NCBI GenBank assembly: GCA_002842285.1
Contig: PHCJ01000014.1
Location: 57,923-121,922, forward strand
Reading direction: 5' to 3'
DNA length: 64,000 bases
Source of the DNA: Betaproteobacteria bacterium HGW-Betaproteobacteria-22
Lineage (GTDB): Bacteria; Pseudomonadota; Gammaproteobacteria; Burkholderiales; Methylophilaceae
Position numbers and translations under genes: made by a program. The notes under the pieces were generated by a model. It was not told where the DNA came from. It did not search any database and saw nothing but the letters and a program-made list of their open reading frames with translations. Positions 41,667 through 49,917 of the stretch are shown here, one piece after another. The first letter of the stretch is position 1; the number at the start of each line of letters is the position of its first letter.

Positions 41667-41691
41667 CCCACAAAAACCCACTTCTTCCCAC
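41667..41691 (-). promoter_or_regulatory. MraZ operator: three GTGGG boxes with 10-bp period
   Basis: On the minus strand GTGGG occurs at 41687-41691, 41677-41681 and 41667-41671, exactly 10 bp apart, giving TGGGN repeats separated by 5 bases. This is the described MraZ-binding arrangement. The boxes begin 9 bases downstream of the predicted -10 element, so binding would block initiation or early elongation. Confidence 0.8.
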
Positions 41692-41699
41692 TAATCTGC

Positions 41700-41728
41700 A
41701 CTATAGATAAAAAAATAGCGCAATGCAA
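41700..41728 (-). promoter_or_regulatory. Sigma-70 promoter of the division/cell-wall (dcw) operon
   Basis: On the minus strand TTGCAT (41723-41728), a 17-base spacer and TATAGT (41700-41705) form a good housekeeping promoter, immediately followed by the MraZ boxes. This implies a 5' leader of roughly 180 bases before mraZ. Confidence 0.7.
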
Positions 41729-41739
41729 GCGCTTTTTTA
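41707..41739 (-). terminator. U-tailed hairpin overlapping the dcw promoter
   Basis: On the minus strand an A-run is followed by GCGC, loop TTGCATT, GCGC, then TATTTTTTT. It would stop transcription coming from rnpB before the dcw genes. The promoter -35 hexamer TTGCAT forms its loop. The stem is short, so activity is uncertain. Confidence 0.45.
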
Positions 41740-41998
41740 GTATTTTTTCTTTATATGTCAATGACTTAGCGTATTTTTGCCATAAAAATAAAATCGTTAT
41801 AAATTAAGCACATACGAAATTAAGTGAATGTAAGTTATTAAAACAATGATGAAACCGATTGAATCGTAGTCGGCAGGTGAATTTACATGTGAAATGAGCA
41901 AATGATGCAAGTGCGGCCACCTCACAGTAACACAGCGTAGCTATTGCACAAAACATCGCTCCTGCAAACCCAGCAAGGGGTTGATGCAGTGAAAAAAA

Positions 41999-42325
41999 GG
42001 AAGCTGGCCGATAAGCCGGGTTCTGTTTGCGTTATACAACGCACGACAGTCATTCATCTAGGCGCATGATTACTCATGCGCTCGAGCAACCTACCCGCTG
42101 GCGACGCGAGCCACGTCAATGCCAGCCTATTTGGTCTTGCTGCGAATGGAGGTTACCGCGTTTCACGTCCATTACGGCGAACCGTAACTTACTCGTCTCT
42201 GTGGCCCTATTCCTCGCCTTATACTTTGCAGCTTTCGGCGGACGGCCGTTAACCGTCATCCCGCTCTTTGCAGCCCGGACTTTCCTCCCTCCACTTACGT
42301 GGACGGCGACTGTCTAGCCAGCTTC
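41999..42325 (-). ncRNA. rnpB: RNase P RNA, bacterial class A
   Basis: The minus strand begins GAAGCTGGCTAGACAGTCGC and ends in CCCGGCTTATCGGCCAGCTTC followed by a T-run. Conserved class A elements are GGAGGGAGGAAAGTCCGGGC (P3/P4 side), GCCACAGAGACGAGTAAG, AAACGCGGTAACCTCC, GCGGGTAGGTTGCTCGAG, the loop sequences at GACTGTCG and AACAGAACCCGGCTTATC. It is the catalytic RNA that matures tRNA 5' ends. The ends are paired (GAAGCTGGC with GGCCAGCTTC), which fixes the boundaries within a few bases. Confidence 0.97.
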
Positions 42326-42368
42326 AAGCGTATTTTAACACGTCAAACACTCAGCTAGAGCCTCATTT

Positions 42369-42399
42369 ACGTCATTCCGTTTCAATCACGGAATAACGT
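42369..42399. repeat. Strong hairpin in the rnpB-Nudix intergenic region
   Basis: ACGTCATTCCGT (42369-42380) pairs with ACGGAATAACGT (42388-42399) with one mismatch, loop 7 bases. No T-tract follows on either strand. The 369-bp stretch 42326-42694 has no gene that I can support. It also holds a second hairpin (CAAGGAAGG at 42626 with a TTCCTTG arm to 42651) and presumably the rnpB promoter (TAAAAT about 8 bases before the RNA start). Confidence 0.5.
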
Positions 42400-42694
42400 C
42401 GTTAGGGAGATTTCAACCTTGTAGCCCCTGTTACCATACCTAAAAATTTGCGTTATTTTGGCTATATTTCGGCAAGTAGCTGCTTGAGATCGGAAGGATA
42501 TTCCTCGTAGAAAAGTGGGCTAATGCAGATTATTTATACGTGAAGCAAAACGAGTTGTCGATGGCAACCCAAACGGTGACCTGCACAGCAAACCCACCTC
42601 CCAATTGACTAAGCAGCTATAGCGACAAGGAAGGTGTTAGCCTTTTCCTTGGTTCGCGCAATACCTTTCGGCCTCAGCATCATACATATCAATT

Positions 42695-43600
42695 TCATTT
42701 AGTAGCCTCATCAAAAGCTTCACGAGCTGTTTTTCCATCAAACCTTGGTCTAAAAAAACCTGCTCCAGGAGCGCCCAATCCTAGCCACATTAAAATATGC
42801 GCGCGTCCGGTTGGAACCCAAATGTCATTATTTTTAAGTTTATTAACTAGCTCATCAAAACCTACCGGTAGCAGCCTGCCCTCGGTATTAGCTTCGAGTT
42901 GTTCGTATTGCTGAGAAGTGACCCTTACACCAAGGTAAACATATTGTATAAAACCTGTATCTAATTCTTGAGCCACCGCAATCGGCTCATGGTAGCGCCT
43001 TAGAATAAGACCTGACTCTTCAAAAACCTCTCTAATCATAGTAAATTCAAGACTACTTCTATCGCCGGGATTGTCTATTTTTTTATACATCACTGGCGGC
43101 TTATACCCGCCGCCCAAAATATGCAACCGACTTGGATAAGTTGCTGACGACTCACTTCTTTTGTGAACAAGGATACATCGCTTTTCAGGACAAACAAGAA
43201 CGGCACCTGCACTCAAAATTTGGGGGCGCTCCCCCAGTTCGCGCATAGCTTGCACATGTGCAAAATCAGCAGTTTGAACATTCAGCTCAGTAGTTTCAAC
43301 ACCATCCCAATCTAAAACTAATCCATGCATTTCATTTAGCTCTATTTTAGATAAATGTTTGTTTGCTAAATCTGTTATCTCTTCATTAAACTCAATAGCA
43401 CCCTTAACTCTAACTTTTGGCAAATCATTTATCACGCCAAAAATATGTATATATTTCTCAGTAGCATCCTTAGCGTTTATAACACGTTCAACTCTAGCTA
43501 TAGCATGATCTGCTATGGTGCTTAACTTTTTCTTTGCCCACAAATATCCATCAAACGCATATTTTCCCACCTCCCAAATTGCCGCAACAGTTTCAAGCAT
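42695..43600 (-). CDS. Nudix-domain protein with uncharacterised N-terminal half
   Basis: A 301-residue protein. The C-terminal part is a Nudix fold: AGAVLVCPEKRCILVHKRS (about 130-150), LGGGYKPP, then REVFEESGLIL, which fits the REUxEExGU core of the Nudix box (about 187-197). The Glu that normally precedes the core by eight residues is Ser, and about ten residues are inserted after GGG, so catalysis may be altered. Residues 1-45 are helical and amphipathic/basic (MLETVAAIWEVGKYAFDGYL); the part up to 120 matches nothing I recognise. It lies alone between rnpB and pyrC, a possible acquired gene. Substrate unknown. Confidence 0.75.
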   Translation of the reverse strand: MLETVAAIWEVGKYAFDGYLWAKKKLSTIADHAIARVERVINAKDATEKYIHIFGVINDLPKVRVKGAIEFNEEITDLANKHLSKIELNEMHGLVLDWDGVETTELNVQTADFAHVQAMRELGERPQILSAGAVLVCPEKRCILVHKRSESSATYPSRLHILGGGYKPPVMYKKIDNPGDRSSLEFTMIREVFEESGLILRRYHEPIAVAQELDTGFIQYVYLGVRVTSQQYEQLEANTEGRLLPVGFDELVNKLKNNDIWVPTGRAHILMWLGLGAPGAGFFRPRFDGKTAREAFDEATK

Positions 43601-43661
43601 TTCTCACCCTATTTTTAAAAGTTTAGTTACTGCAACCAGTCTACTTTACCTTAAACCCCAG

Positions 43662-44702
43662 TTACAGCACCTTCCAATACACCATCTGCTCTGCCCGCAA
43701 CGGCACCAACACATCCCCGTCATACGGCAAACTTCCCGGCACCTTCCAGCTTTCTTTCACCAATGTCACTTTCTCTGCATTTCGTGGCAAACCATAAAAA
43801 TCCGCCCCATAAAAACTGGCAAAACCTTCCAGCTTATCCAGCGCATTAGCCGCTTCAAACGCCTCTGCGTACAGTTCCAGCGCCGTGCGTGCCGTATACA
43901 TACCGGCACAACCGCAAGCGGCTTCTTTGGCATGCTTGGCATGCGGTGCACTATCAGTGCCAAGAAAGAATTTATTACCACCTGAAGTCGCCGCCTTGAC
44001 CAGCGCCACGCGATGCGCTTCCCGCTTCAGCACAGGCAAACAGTAATGATGCGGTTGAATGCCGCCTTTAAACATATCGTTACGGTTCATCAGCAAATGA
44101 TGTGCGGTAATTGTCGCCGCCACATTGGCAGGCGCCAGCGTTACAAAATCAGCCGCATCCTTGGTGGTGATATGCTCAAACACGATTTTCAGTGCCGGAT
44201 ATTTTTTGAGCAGAGGTATCATGTGCCGCTCAATAAAAGCTAGCTCACGATCAAACACATCCACATCAGCATCGGTCACCTCGGCATGTACCAGCAAAGG
44301 CATACCCAGCCTCTCCATTGCTGCCAGAGCGCCTGCGCATTTATTCAGGCTCGTCACGCCGGAATCGCTATTCGTCGTAGCGCCTGCCGGGTAGAGCTTT
44401 ACACCGTGAATGATACCGCTCGCCTTAGCTGTTGCAATTTCTTCAGCATTTGTATTATCGGTAAGATACAAGGTCATGAGCGGCTCAAACTGCATACCGG
44501 CTGGCAATGCCTCTAAAATGCGCGCACGATAGGCTTGGGCGAGATTGGTAGTGGTCACGGGGGGGCGCAAATTAGGCATTACAATCGCACGCGCAAATTG
44601 TTTTGCCGTGTCAGGCAACACGGCTTTAAGTGCTGCGCCATCGCGCAAGTGTAAATGCCAGTCGTCCGGGCGAGTAATGGTAATTGAGTCTATTTTATTC
44701 AT
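43662..44702 (-). CDS. pyrC: Dihydroorotase PyrC (class II)
   Basis: A 346-residue amidohydrolase: [20 protein letters not shown] (metal HxH, H16 and H18), [28 protein letters not shown] (carboxylated Lys), [21 protein letters not shown] and [16 protein letters not shown] (metal Asp). It cyclises carbamoyl-aspartate to dihydroorotate in pyrimidine synthesis. It is probably independent of the Nudix gene 61 bases downstream. Confidence 0.96.
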   Translation of the reverse strand: MNKIDSITITRPDDWHLHLRDGAALKAVLPDTAKQFARAIVMPNLRPPVTTTNLAQAYRARILEALPAGMQFEPLMTLYLTDNTNAEEIATAKASGIIHGVKLYPAGATTNSDSGVTSLNKCAGALAAMERLGMPLLVHAEVTDADVDVFDRELAFIERHMIPLLKKYPALKIVFEHITTKDAADFVTLAPANVAATITAHHLLMNRNDMFKGGIQPHHYCLPVLKREAHRVALVKAATSGGNKFFLGTDSAPHAKHAKEAACGCAGMYTARTALELYAEAFEAANALDKLEGFASFYGADFYGLPRNAEKVTLVKESWKVPGSLPYDGDVLVPLRAEQMVYWKVL

Positions 44703-44719
44703 GTTCGAATCGCTTAAGG

Positions 44720-45571
44720 TTATTCAGATTGTTGTTTTAACTGCAGTGCAAACTGGTACAAAATATTTTTCTTTTCATGGGTGATTTCAGTCGCGAGCTT
44801 TACCGCCTGCTTTAGCGGCAAGTCTGCAAGCAACAACTTCAAAACTCTTACTGCGTCTTCGGGAATCTCTTCAGCTTCTTTAACGACTGCCGCTTCTATC
44901 AACAATACAAATTCCCCGCGTTGCTGGTTGGTGTCCGCTTGCAGCCATGCTTGAGCCTCACCTAAACTGCAACTATAAATAGTTTCAAATGTTTTGGTAA
45001 GTTCACGCGCGAAGCAAATGCGGCGCTGTTCGCCCAGCACATTTGATAAATCAGCCACACACTCCACAATGCGATGTGGTGCCTCATAAAACGCCAGCGT
45101 CACGGTTTGTGATTTTAGCGCCTCCAGCACCTTGCGCCTTGCGGCACCGCTAGCCGGCAAGAATCCATGGAATAAAAATCCATTTTGCACGATGCCAGAG
45201 GCCGATAGCGCTGTGACTACTGCACTTGCACCCGGAATGGGGACGACTTTAACGCCAGCCTTACGTACCAAATCAACCACAATGGCGCCCGGGTCGCTAA
45301 TACCCGGCGTGCCAGCATCGGTCACCAATGCAATATGCTCACCTGCTTGTAGAAGCAACAATAATTTCTCGGCTGATTGATGTTCATTGTGCTCATGCAC
45401 CGCGATGAGTTTCTTTGAAATGCCATAATGGCTTAACAAGCCGGAAGTATGGCGTGTATCCTCTGCCGCTATCACTTCTACAGCATTAAGAACATCCAAT
45501 GCACGCAAGGTAATATCTTGCAGGTTTCCAATTGGGGTGGCGACAACATATAATATGCCTTGAGGATACAA
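44720..45571 (-). CDS. rsmI: 16S rRNA 2'-O-methyltransferase RsmI (C1402)
   Basis: A 283-residue tetrapyrrole-methylase fold protein: [62 protein letters not shown] and [12 protein letters not shown]. It methylates the ribose of C1402, the same nucleotide whose base is methylated by RsmH, also in this window. It is divergent from the lpoA-like gene, as in enterobacteria (yraL-yraM). Confidence 0.96.
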   Translation of the reverse strand: MYPQGILYVVATPIGNLQDITLRALDVLNAVEVIAAEDTRHTSGLLSHYGISKKLIAVHEHNEHQSAEKLLLLLQAGEHIALVTDAGTPGISDPGAIVVDLVRKAGVKVVPIPGASAVVTALSASGIVQNGFLFHGFLPASGAARRKVLEALKSQTVTLAFYEAPHRIVECVADLSNVLGEQRRICFARELTKTFETIYSCSLGEAQAWLQADTNQQRGEFVLLIEAAVVKEAEEIPEDAVRVLKLLLADLPLKQAVKLATEITHEKKNILYQFALQLKQQSE

Positions 45572-45577
45572 AATTTG

Positions 45578-47194
45578 ATGACCCGTAAACTATTTTCTTC
45601 TATTTTATCAATATGCCTGCTATTTGGCAGTTTATATTTGCCTGCACAAGCGCAAACCCAAAACCAAACGCCGCACGCACTTTATTCAGAAGCTAAGGCA
45701 TGCCTAAGCCGCCATAATTTAGCTTGCGCGAAAGTGACTCTCGCTAAAATCAGCAGCCACTCTGCGTATGCCAAGCTGTTGCAGGGAAGCATCGCTCTAT
45801 ATCAACAGCAGCTGGATGAGTCGCTAAGCTTGCTGCTGCCACTACAGACCGAGCCAAACCTGATCGATACCGCAAAAATTGATGTGCATGAATATTTGGC
45901 AAATATTTTTGAGCGCATTGATGATCCACATCAAGCACTACAGCACCTGATCACGATTGAATATATGTTGCCACACAGCACATCAGACAACCTGCCACAG
46001 ATTATCTCCCAACATCAGCAAAAAATCTGGACGCTGCTTAACAGCTTAAATCAAGATCAACTGCTAAGCATTCGCGGCAACAACACTGATCACAATCTAC
46101 AAGGCTGGATTGATCTTAGCATCGCCGCCAGAAATCAGGATTTGGCACAAAGCATTGCCGGATGGTCCTTGAACTACACCGACCATCCGGCCCGAACTTT
46201 TGGTTTATCACTCACCGCCACCTCTCGGGCAATTGCACCTCAGCTTATCAGCGCGCATAAAAATATCGCCATCCTCCTGCATTCATCATCAGCGGATGAA
46301 ATTGCTAAAGCTAACGCATTCCAATCAGGCTTGCAGTCAGCACTAAATAAGTATGGATTACCAAATAATATCAACATATATGCCAATACGCCGGCACCTG
46401 ATGACAACCCTGCAAACCTGGACCTCGCTCATCAATATCACCTAGCAAAACAAGCCGGTGATGCATTTTTGATTACACTGCACCCTGAAAACTTGCCTGA
46501 TGACGTGCCACCCAAAATGACTGAGCACATTTTTCATCTACACTTAGCGCTGAACGAGCAAACCTTGTCATTGATCAAGTTTGCAAAAACCCACGCTATA
46601 GAGCGCATTTTAATCATTGCTAGCGAAGACGCGCCTTCTCAGGACAAAGTCAAAGACTTTCAACAGACATGGCAAGCAGATGCAGACCAAAATCTTCATC
46701 AAGATTCGCTAAAAATTATCAACCTACCCTCCAATATCGAAGCATCCGACACCTCATTACTCGAGCTAAAGTCACATATCGGTACAACAAAACATGACAT
46801 GATACTACTGACCATTTCCGCCAGAGACACCAGCATCATCAAACCGCACCTAGACATCAGCACACCCACATTAGCCTATGCGGACATCAACGATTCCAGC
46901 TTTGAAGGCACGCTCAATGCCATCCGATTTGCAGATATCCCATTCCTGCTCCCTAGCGCAGACCCGACATTTCAGGATTACCATGCTGAAGCTTCCGCCC
47001 TCCCCACTAACGAGTTAATACGCTACTTCGCCCTTGGCGTTGATAGCCTGCAACTGCTTTCCGCATCAGGGAAAACTTCTGACCATGCCCAGATAATCAA
47101 TGGACTCACTGGCAGATTAAGCATTCAGGACCATCACATCAGCAGACAATTACCTATGGCCAGATTCACTTTTGATGGCATTACCCTGGAGTAA
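45578..47194 (+). CDS. LpoA-like penicillin-binding protein activator (YraM family)
   Basis: About 538 residues. A hydrophobic export signal (FSSILSICLLFGSLYLPAQA) is followed by an N-terminal TPR-like region (about 30-200) and a C-terminal periplasmic-binding-protein-like domain (IAILLHSSSADEIAKANAFQ, HAIERILIIASEDAP, TPTLAYADIN, GVDSLQLLSA). This is the LpoA architecture, and the flanking rsmI and yraN match the E. coli order. Unlike E. coli LpoA, no lipobox Cys follows the signal, so it may be soluble periplasmic or anchored. The ATG at 45578 is preferred over an in-frame TTG at 45560. Confidence 0.8.
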   Translation: MTRKLFSSILSICLLFGSLYLPAQAQTQNQTPHALYSEAKACLSRHNLACAKVTLAKISSHSAYAKLLQGSIALYQQQLDESLSLLLPLQTEPNLIDTAKIDVHEYLANIFERIDDPHQALQHLITIEYMLPHSTSDNLPQIISQHQQKIWTLLNSLNQDQLLSIRGNNTDHNLQGWIDLSIAARNQDLAQSIAGWSLNYTDHPARTFGLSLTATSRAIAPQLISAHKNIAILLHSSSADEIAKANAFQSGLQSALNKYGLPNNINIYANTPAPDDNPANLDLAHQYHLAKQAGDAFLITLHPENLPDDVPPKMTEHIFHLHLALNEQTLSLIKFAKTHAIERILIIASEDAPSQDKVKDFQQTWQADADQNLHQDSLKIINLPSNIEASDTSLLELKSHIGTTKHDMILLTISARDTSIIKPHLDISTPTLAYADINDSSFEGTLNAIRFADIPFLLPSADPTFQDYHAEASALPTNELIRYFALGVDSLQLLSASGKTSDHAQIINGLTGRLSIQDHHISRQLPMARFTFDGITLE

Positions 47195-47250
47195 CATCGC
47201 CTGCAAAATATGTGCAAAAAAAACTCTAAAACGACGCCAGCAAACACACC

Positions 47251-47610
47251 ATGAATGAAAAAATGAAAGCCAAACATTTATCGGCAGGCATAAATGCCGA
47301 GCAATTGGCTGCAACTTTTTTGACTCAACAAGGACTTACACTAGTAGAAAAAAACTTCCGCTGCCCGTATGGAGAAATAGATTTAATTATGCGGGAGGCA
47401 AAAACACTGGTTTTTGTTGAGGTAAGACTTCGCAGTAGCACAAGTTTTGGCGGAGCATCCATGAGCATCACCGCATCCAAGCAACAAAAACTCACGCGTA
47501 CTGCAGAACGCTATTTGCAAACTCACGGCAATACAGACTGTCGCTTTGATGTGATTTTAATGCAGCAAATAGACATAAACGCAGTAGAATGGATAAAAAA
47601 TGCCTTTTAA
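47251..47610 (+). CDS. YraN family (UPF0102) endonuclease-like protein
   Basis: A 119-residue protein with the nuclease-like core: GINAEQLAATFLTQQG, FRCPYGEIDLIMREAKTLVF and VEVRLRSSTSFGGA, i.e. E-x-D plus ExR of a restriction-endonuclease-like fold. It is found next to rsmI/lpoA in many proteobacteria; the function is not established. The usual following gene diaA is absent here. Confidence 0.92.
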   Translation: MNEKMKAKHLSAGINAEQLAATFLTQQGLTLVEKNFRCPYGEIDLIMREAKTLVFVEVRLRSSTSFGGASMSITASKQQKLTRTAERYLQTHGNTDCRFDVILMQQIDINAVEWIKNAF

Positions 47611-47695
47611 GCGACCGCGAACAAGCGCCGTCGCCAAGTTATTACAACTATCTTGCCGTTATAAACACTTGCTATTTAAACAAAGGACAAGCCCT

Positions 47696-48265
47696 ATGAA
47701 ACTCACTTTAAAACTTATGGCAGCAGTAGCACTTGCTTCACAAATCACCGCTTGCGTTCCAGTTGTTGTCGGTGGCGCAGCCGCAGGAGGCGCCATGGCG
47801 GCAGATCGGCGCACTTCCGGCATCTATGTAGAAGATCAGAACATAGAACTCAAAACTGTCAAAACCATTCATGACACTCTGGGCGAGGCAGCGCACGTCA
47901 ATGTCACCAGTTTCAAAGGCAACGTACTATTGTCAGGTGAGGTGCCGGACGAGCAGGCGAAAATCAAAGCTGGCGAAATCATACTCGCCACCGAAAGTGT
48001 GCGCAGCCTGACCAACGAACTGGTAATCGGGCCCAAAACATCCCTGAGTTCACGTGCCAATGATGCTTACCTTACCTCAAAAGTAAAAACACAATTCGTC
48101 ACAGAAAACCGCTTTCGGGCGAATTACGTAAAAGTAGTCACTGAAAATGGCGCAGTCTATCTCATGGGCCTGGTCACACCAAAAGAAGCCGACGACGCCG
48201 TGGAAATCGCGCGCAATGTGAGTGGCGTAAACAAGGTGGTCAAGGTATTTGAATACATGCCGTAA
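47696..48265 (+). CDS. BON-domain outer-membrane lipoprotein (DolP/YraP-like)
   Basis: A 189-residue protein starting MKLTLKLMAAVALASQITAC (lipobox ITAC, lipid Cys at residue 20), then VPVVVGGAAAGGAMAADRRT. Two BON domains follow (VNVTSFKGNVLLSGEVPDEQ and VKVVTENGAVYLMGLVTPKE). DolP/YraP supports outer-membrane integrity. AAAGGA before the ATG at 47696 and the signal peptide show that 32 upstream in-frame codons are not part of the protein. Confidence 0.92.
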   Translation: MKLTLKLMAAVALASQITACVPVVVGGAAAGGAMAADRRTSGIYVEDQNIELKTVKTIHDTLGEAAHVNVTSFKGNVLLSGEVPDEQAKIKAGEIILATESVRSLTNELVIGPKTSLSSRANDAYLTSKVKTQFVTENRFRANYVKVVTENGAVYLMGLVTPKEADDAVEIARNVSGVNKVVKVFEYMP

Positions 48266-48368
48266 GCAACCTTTGGCACCATTTCATACATGGTACCGAC
48301 CCCGCTCCCGGCCACGTACCTAGGTATATTGAGATGAAACGCAGCAGGGGCGACTCACACACCTGCTT

Positions 48369-48412
48369 TTAACCCGGACATTCCATCGCATGGCATGGTA
48401 AATCCTGGTTAA
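48369..48412. repeat. 44-bp near-palindrome made of two TTAACCCAGATTTTCCAT-like arms
   Basis: TTAACCCGGACATTCCAT (48369-48386) and, on the other strand, TTAACCAGGATTTACCAT (48412-48395) face each other across 8 bases. Both arms match the terminus of the 18161-18310 element. It looks like the two ends of that element with the interior lost, placed between the BON gene and the DUF3579 gene. Confidence 0.6.
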
Positions 48413-48508
48413 AGTAGCGCATCCATTCTCTGCCAGAATGTTATAATGCCTGTCGATGCGGTATGGCATCCATCAAGCTGAATTTGATAATACAAACTGG
48501 TAAAACCC

Positions 48509-48826
48509 ATGACAACAGAAAACGCAACTCCCCTACTCGGCAATGAAATTATTATCGAAGGCCTCACCCGCGCAGGCAAACCTTTCCGCCCCAGCGATTG
48601 GGTAGACCGCATGTGCAGCACCTACGCCACTTTTGGTGGCGATCGCAAACTCAAGTACTCCCCCTACTTAAAGCCAAGAGTGGTTAACGGCGTGCGCTGC
48701 CTGGCGGTTGATTTAAAACTTAAGGATATCAACCCTGAAGGCTTTGCCCAGCTCATGCATTTTGCAGAAGAAAACAATCTCAACATTCTAGATGCGGCAG
48801 GCAACAGCATCCCGGTACTTCAATAA
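48509..48826 (+). CDS. DUF3579 family protein
   Basis: A 105-residue soluble protein: EIIIEGLTRAGKPFRPSDWV, DRMCSTYATFGGDRKLKYSP, PYLKPRVVNGVRCLAVDLKL and GFAQLMHFAEENNLNILDA. The 'G(L/I)T-GK-FRPSDW(A/V)-RL' start is the DUF3579 signature, a family largely confined to betaproteobacteria, with no known function. Confidence 0.85.
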   Translation: MTTENATPLLGNEIIIEGLTRAGKPFRPSDWVDRMCSTYATFGGDRKLKYSPYLKPRVVNGVRCLAVDLKLKDINPEGFAQLMHFAEENNLNILDAAGNSIPVLQ

Positions 48827-48905
48827 AAAAACAGGGAAACACAGAACCTAAGCGAGCGAGATAAAGCGCACCCGTACCGGGCATGTCCGTGACATATATG
48901 CGCAA

Positions 48906-49000
48906 AACCGTCAAGGCTATCACCACCAATCTTGTTGCAAAAGCAATCAGGCTGGTGTAACAAGATTGGCGCCAAAAGCGCATAATCCCAGATTATCCAT
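48906..49000 (+). repeat. Hairpin-forming intergenic repeat, copy 2, with a terminal motif
   Basis: From 48906, AACCGTCAAGG, ATCACCACCAATC, TTGTTGCAAAAGCAA and CTGGTG align with 3314-3367. Here CCAATCTTGTT (48926-48936) pairs perfectly with AACAAGATTGG (48959-48969). Just downstream TAATCCCAGATTATCCAT (48983-49000) is another copy of the 18-bp terminus. The interval 48827-49070 otherwise holds no gene. Confidence 0.55.
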
Positions 49001-49070
49001 TATTAGGCGATTTTACATCTACTTGAATATCAACTTGCCCATGCCAGCTTATTAGTTTTAGTGTTGATTA

Positions 49071-49280
49071 TCAGCCGATGGCAAGCCCTAATAATGGAAA
49101 ATCTGCGTTTATTTCACCATAGCCTTGCCGCTGACTTGCCACTTTAGTGACTTCAACTTTAGCGGATTGAGTCGAATTGGGAAAGCCAAATACCGGCCCA
49201 CACTTCATAGCCGCTTGGCTTGCTGCAACCGATAAAACCAACGCAGCGTTTGGCAAATAACCAACCCAGTAATCACGCAC
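49071..49280 (-). CDS. Doubtful 69-codon ORF after tlpA
   Basis: It starts with a GTG directly after the tlpA stop (TAAGTG) and encodes MRDYWVGYLPNAALVLSVAA and more, ending FPLLGLAIG. There is no ribosome site and no recognisable family. It may be a chance frame or a gene remnant; listed because it fills most of the space behind tlpA. Confidence 0.2.
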   Translation of the reverse strand: MRDYWVGYLPNAALVLSVAASQAAMKCGPVFGFPNSTQSAKVEVTKVASQRQGYGEINADFPLLGLAIG

Positions 49281-49760
49281 TTACTTGTTTAGACCTGTTA
49301 AGCCTTCAATATATTGCCTGGTAATTAAACCCCGCTTGGTTTTAACCAATTCACCTTGCGGATTATAAATAAATGTCGTCGGTAGCACATCCGCACTACC
49401 CAACTGCGCCAGCACATCGTCATCACCCAGCACAATAGGGTAGTTCATCTGCATATCATCCGCATACTCCCTGACCTCCTGTACATCTTTGTAATCCACC
49501 ACCACGCCCAGCACTACAAGCTTATCCAGCTTATGCAAATTCACAAAGTCCGGCACCTCTTCCAAGCATGGCGGACACCAGGTAGCCCAGTAGTTAACCA
49601 GCACCCACTGCCCACGATAATCAGATAATCGATGCTGCTTACCGGACAAATCCTTAAACAGGAATTGCCCTTTAACCTCTGCCAGCACTGCCGTAGGCTG
49701 CATTAGTATCAGCACGCACACACAACATAGTAATCTACACATTAGCCGTACTTTAATCAC
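49281..49760 (-). CDS. TlpA-type periplasmic thioredoxin-fold protein
   Basis: A 159-residue protein. A signal sequence (LCCVCVLILMQPTAVLA) is followed by FKDLSGKQHRLSDYRGQWVL, VNYWATWCPPCLEEVPDF (C62, C65) and LPTTFIYNPQGELV (cis-Pro). It is a TlpA/ResA-like thiol-disulfide reductase, probably exported or membrane-tethered. Partner proteins cannot be told from context. Confidence 0.85.
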   Translation of the reverse strand: MIKVRLMCRLLCCVCVLILMQPTAVLAEVKGQFLFKDLSGKQHRLSDYRGQWVLVNYWATWCPPCLEEVPDFVNLHKLDKLVVLGVVVDYKDVQEVREYADDMQMNYPIVLGDDDVLAQLGSADVLPTTFIYNPQGELVKTKRGLITRQYIEGLTGLNK

Positions 49761-49917
49761 AAGAAACCTTTATTTCACTAAGAACCTGCCAAAAAGAACT
49801 GGCTAAAAAGTAGCACAAAATAGCAAATAGTTATATGCTCACATTAAAATAATGTGTTAAATACTGTAGTAATGCCATACAATCAACCTCATGTTTAGAT
49901 AGAATTAACTAATAAAA

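Noticed and set aside
42027..42317. 96-codon plus-strand frame
   Set aside because: It is antisense to the RNase P RNA gene, whose conserved elements are unmistakable.
48291..48420. Possible CRISPR-like or tandem repeat array near the BON gene
   Set aside because: Only one near-palindrome and single inverted repeats are present; there are no regularly spaced repeats with spacers, and I saw no cas genes in the window.
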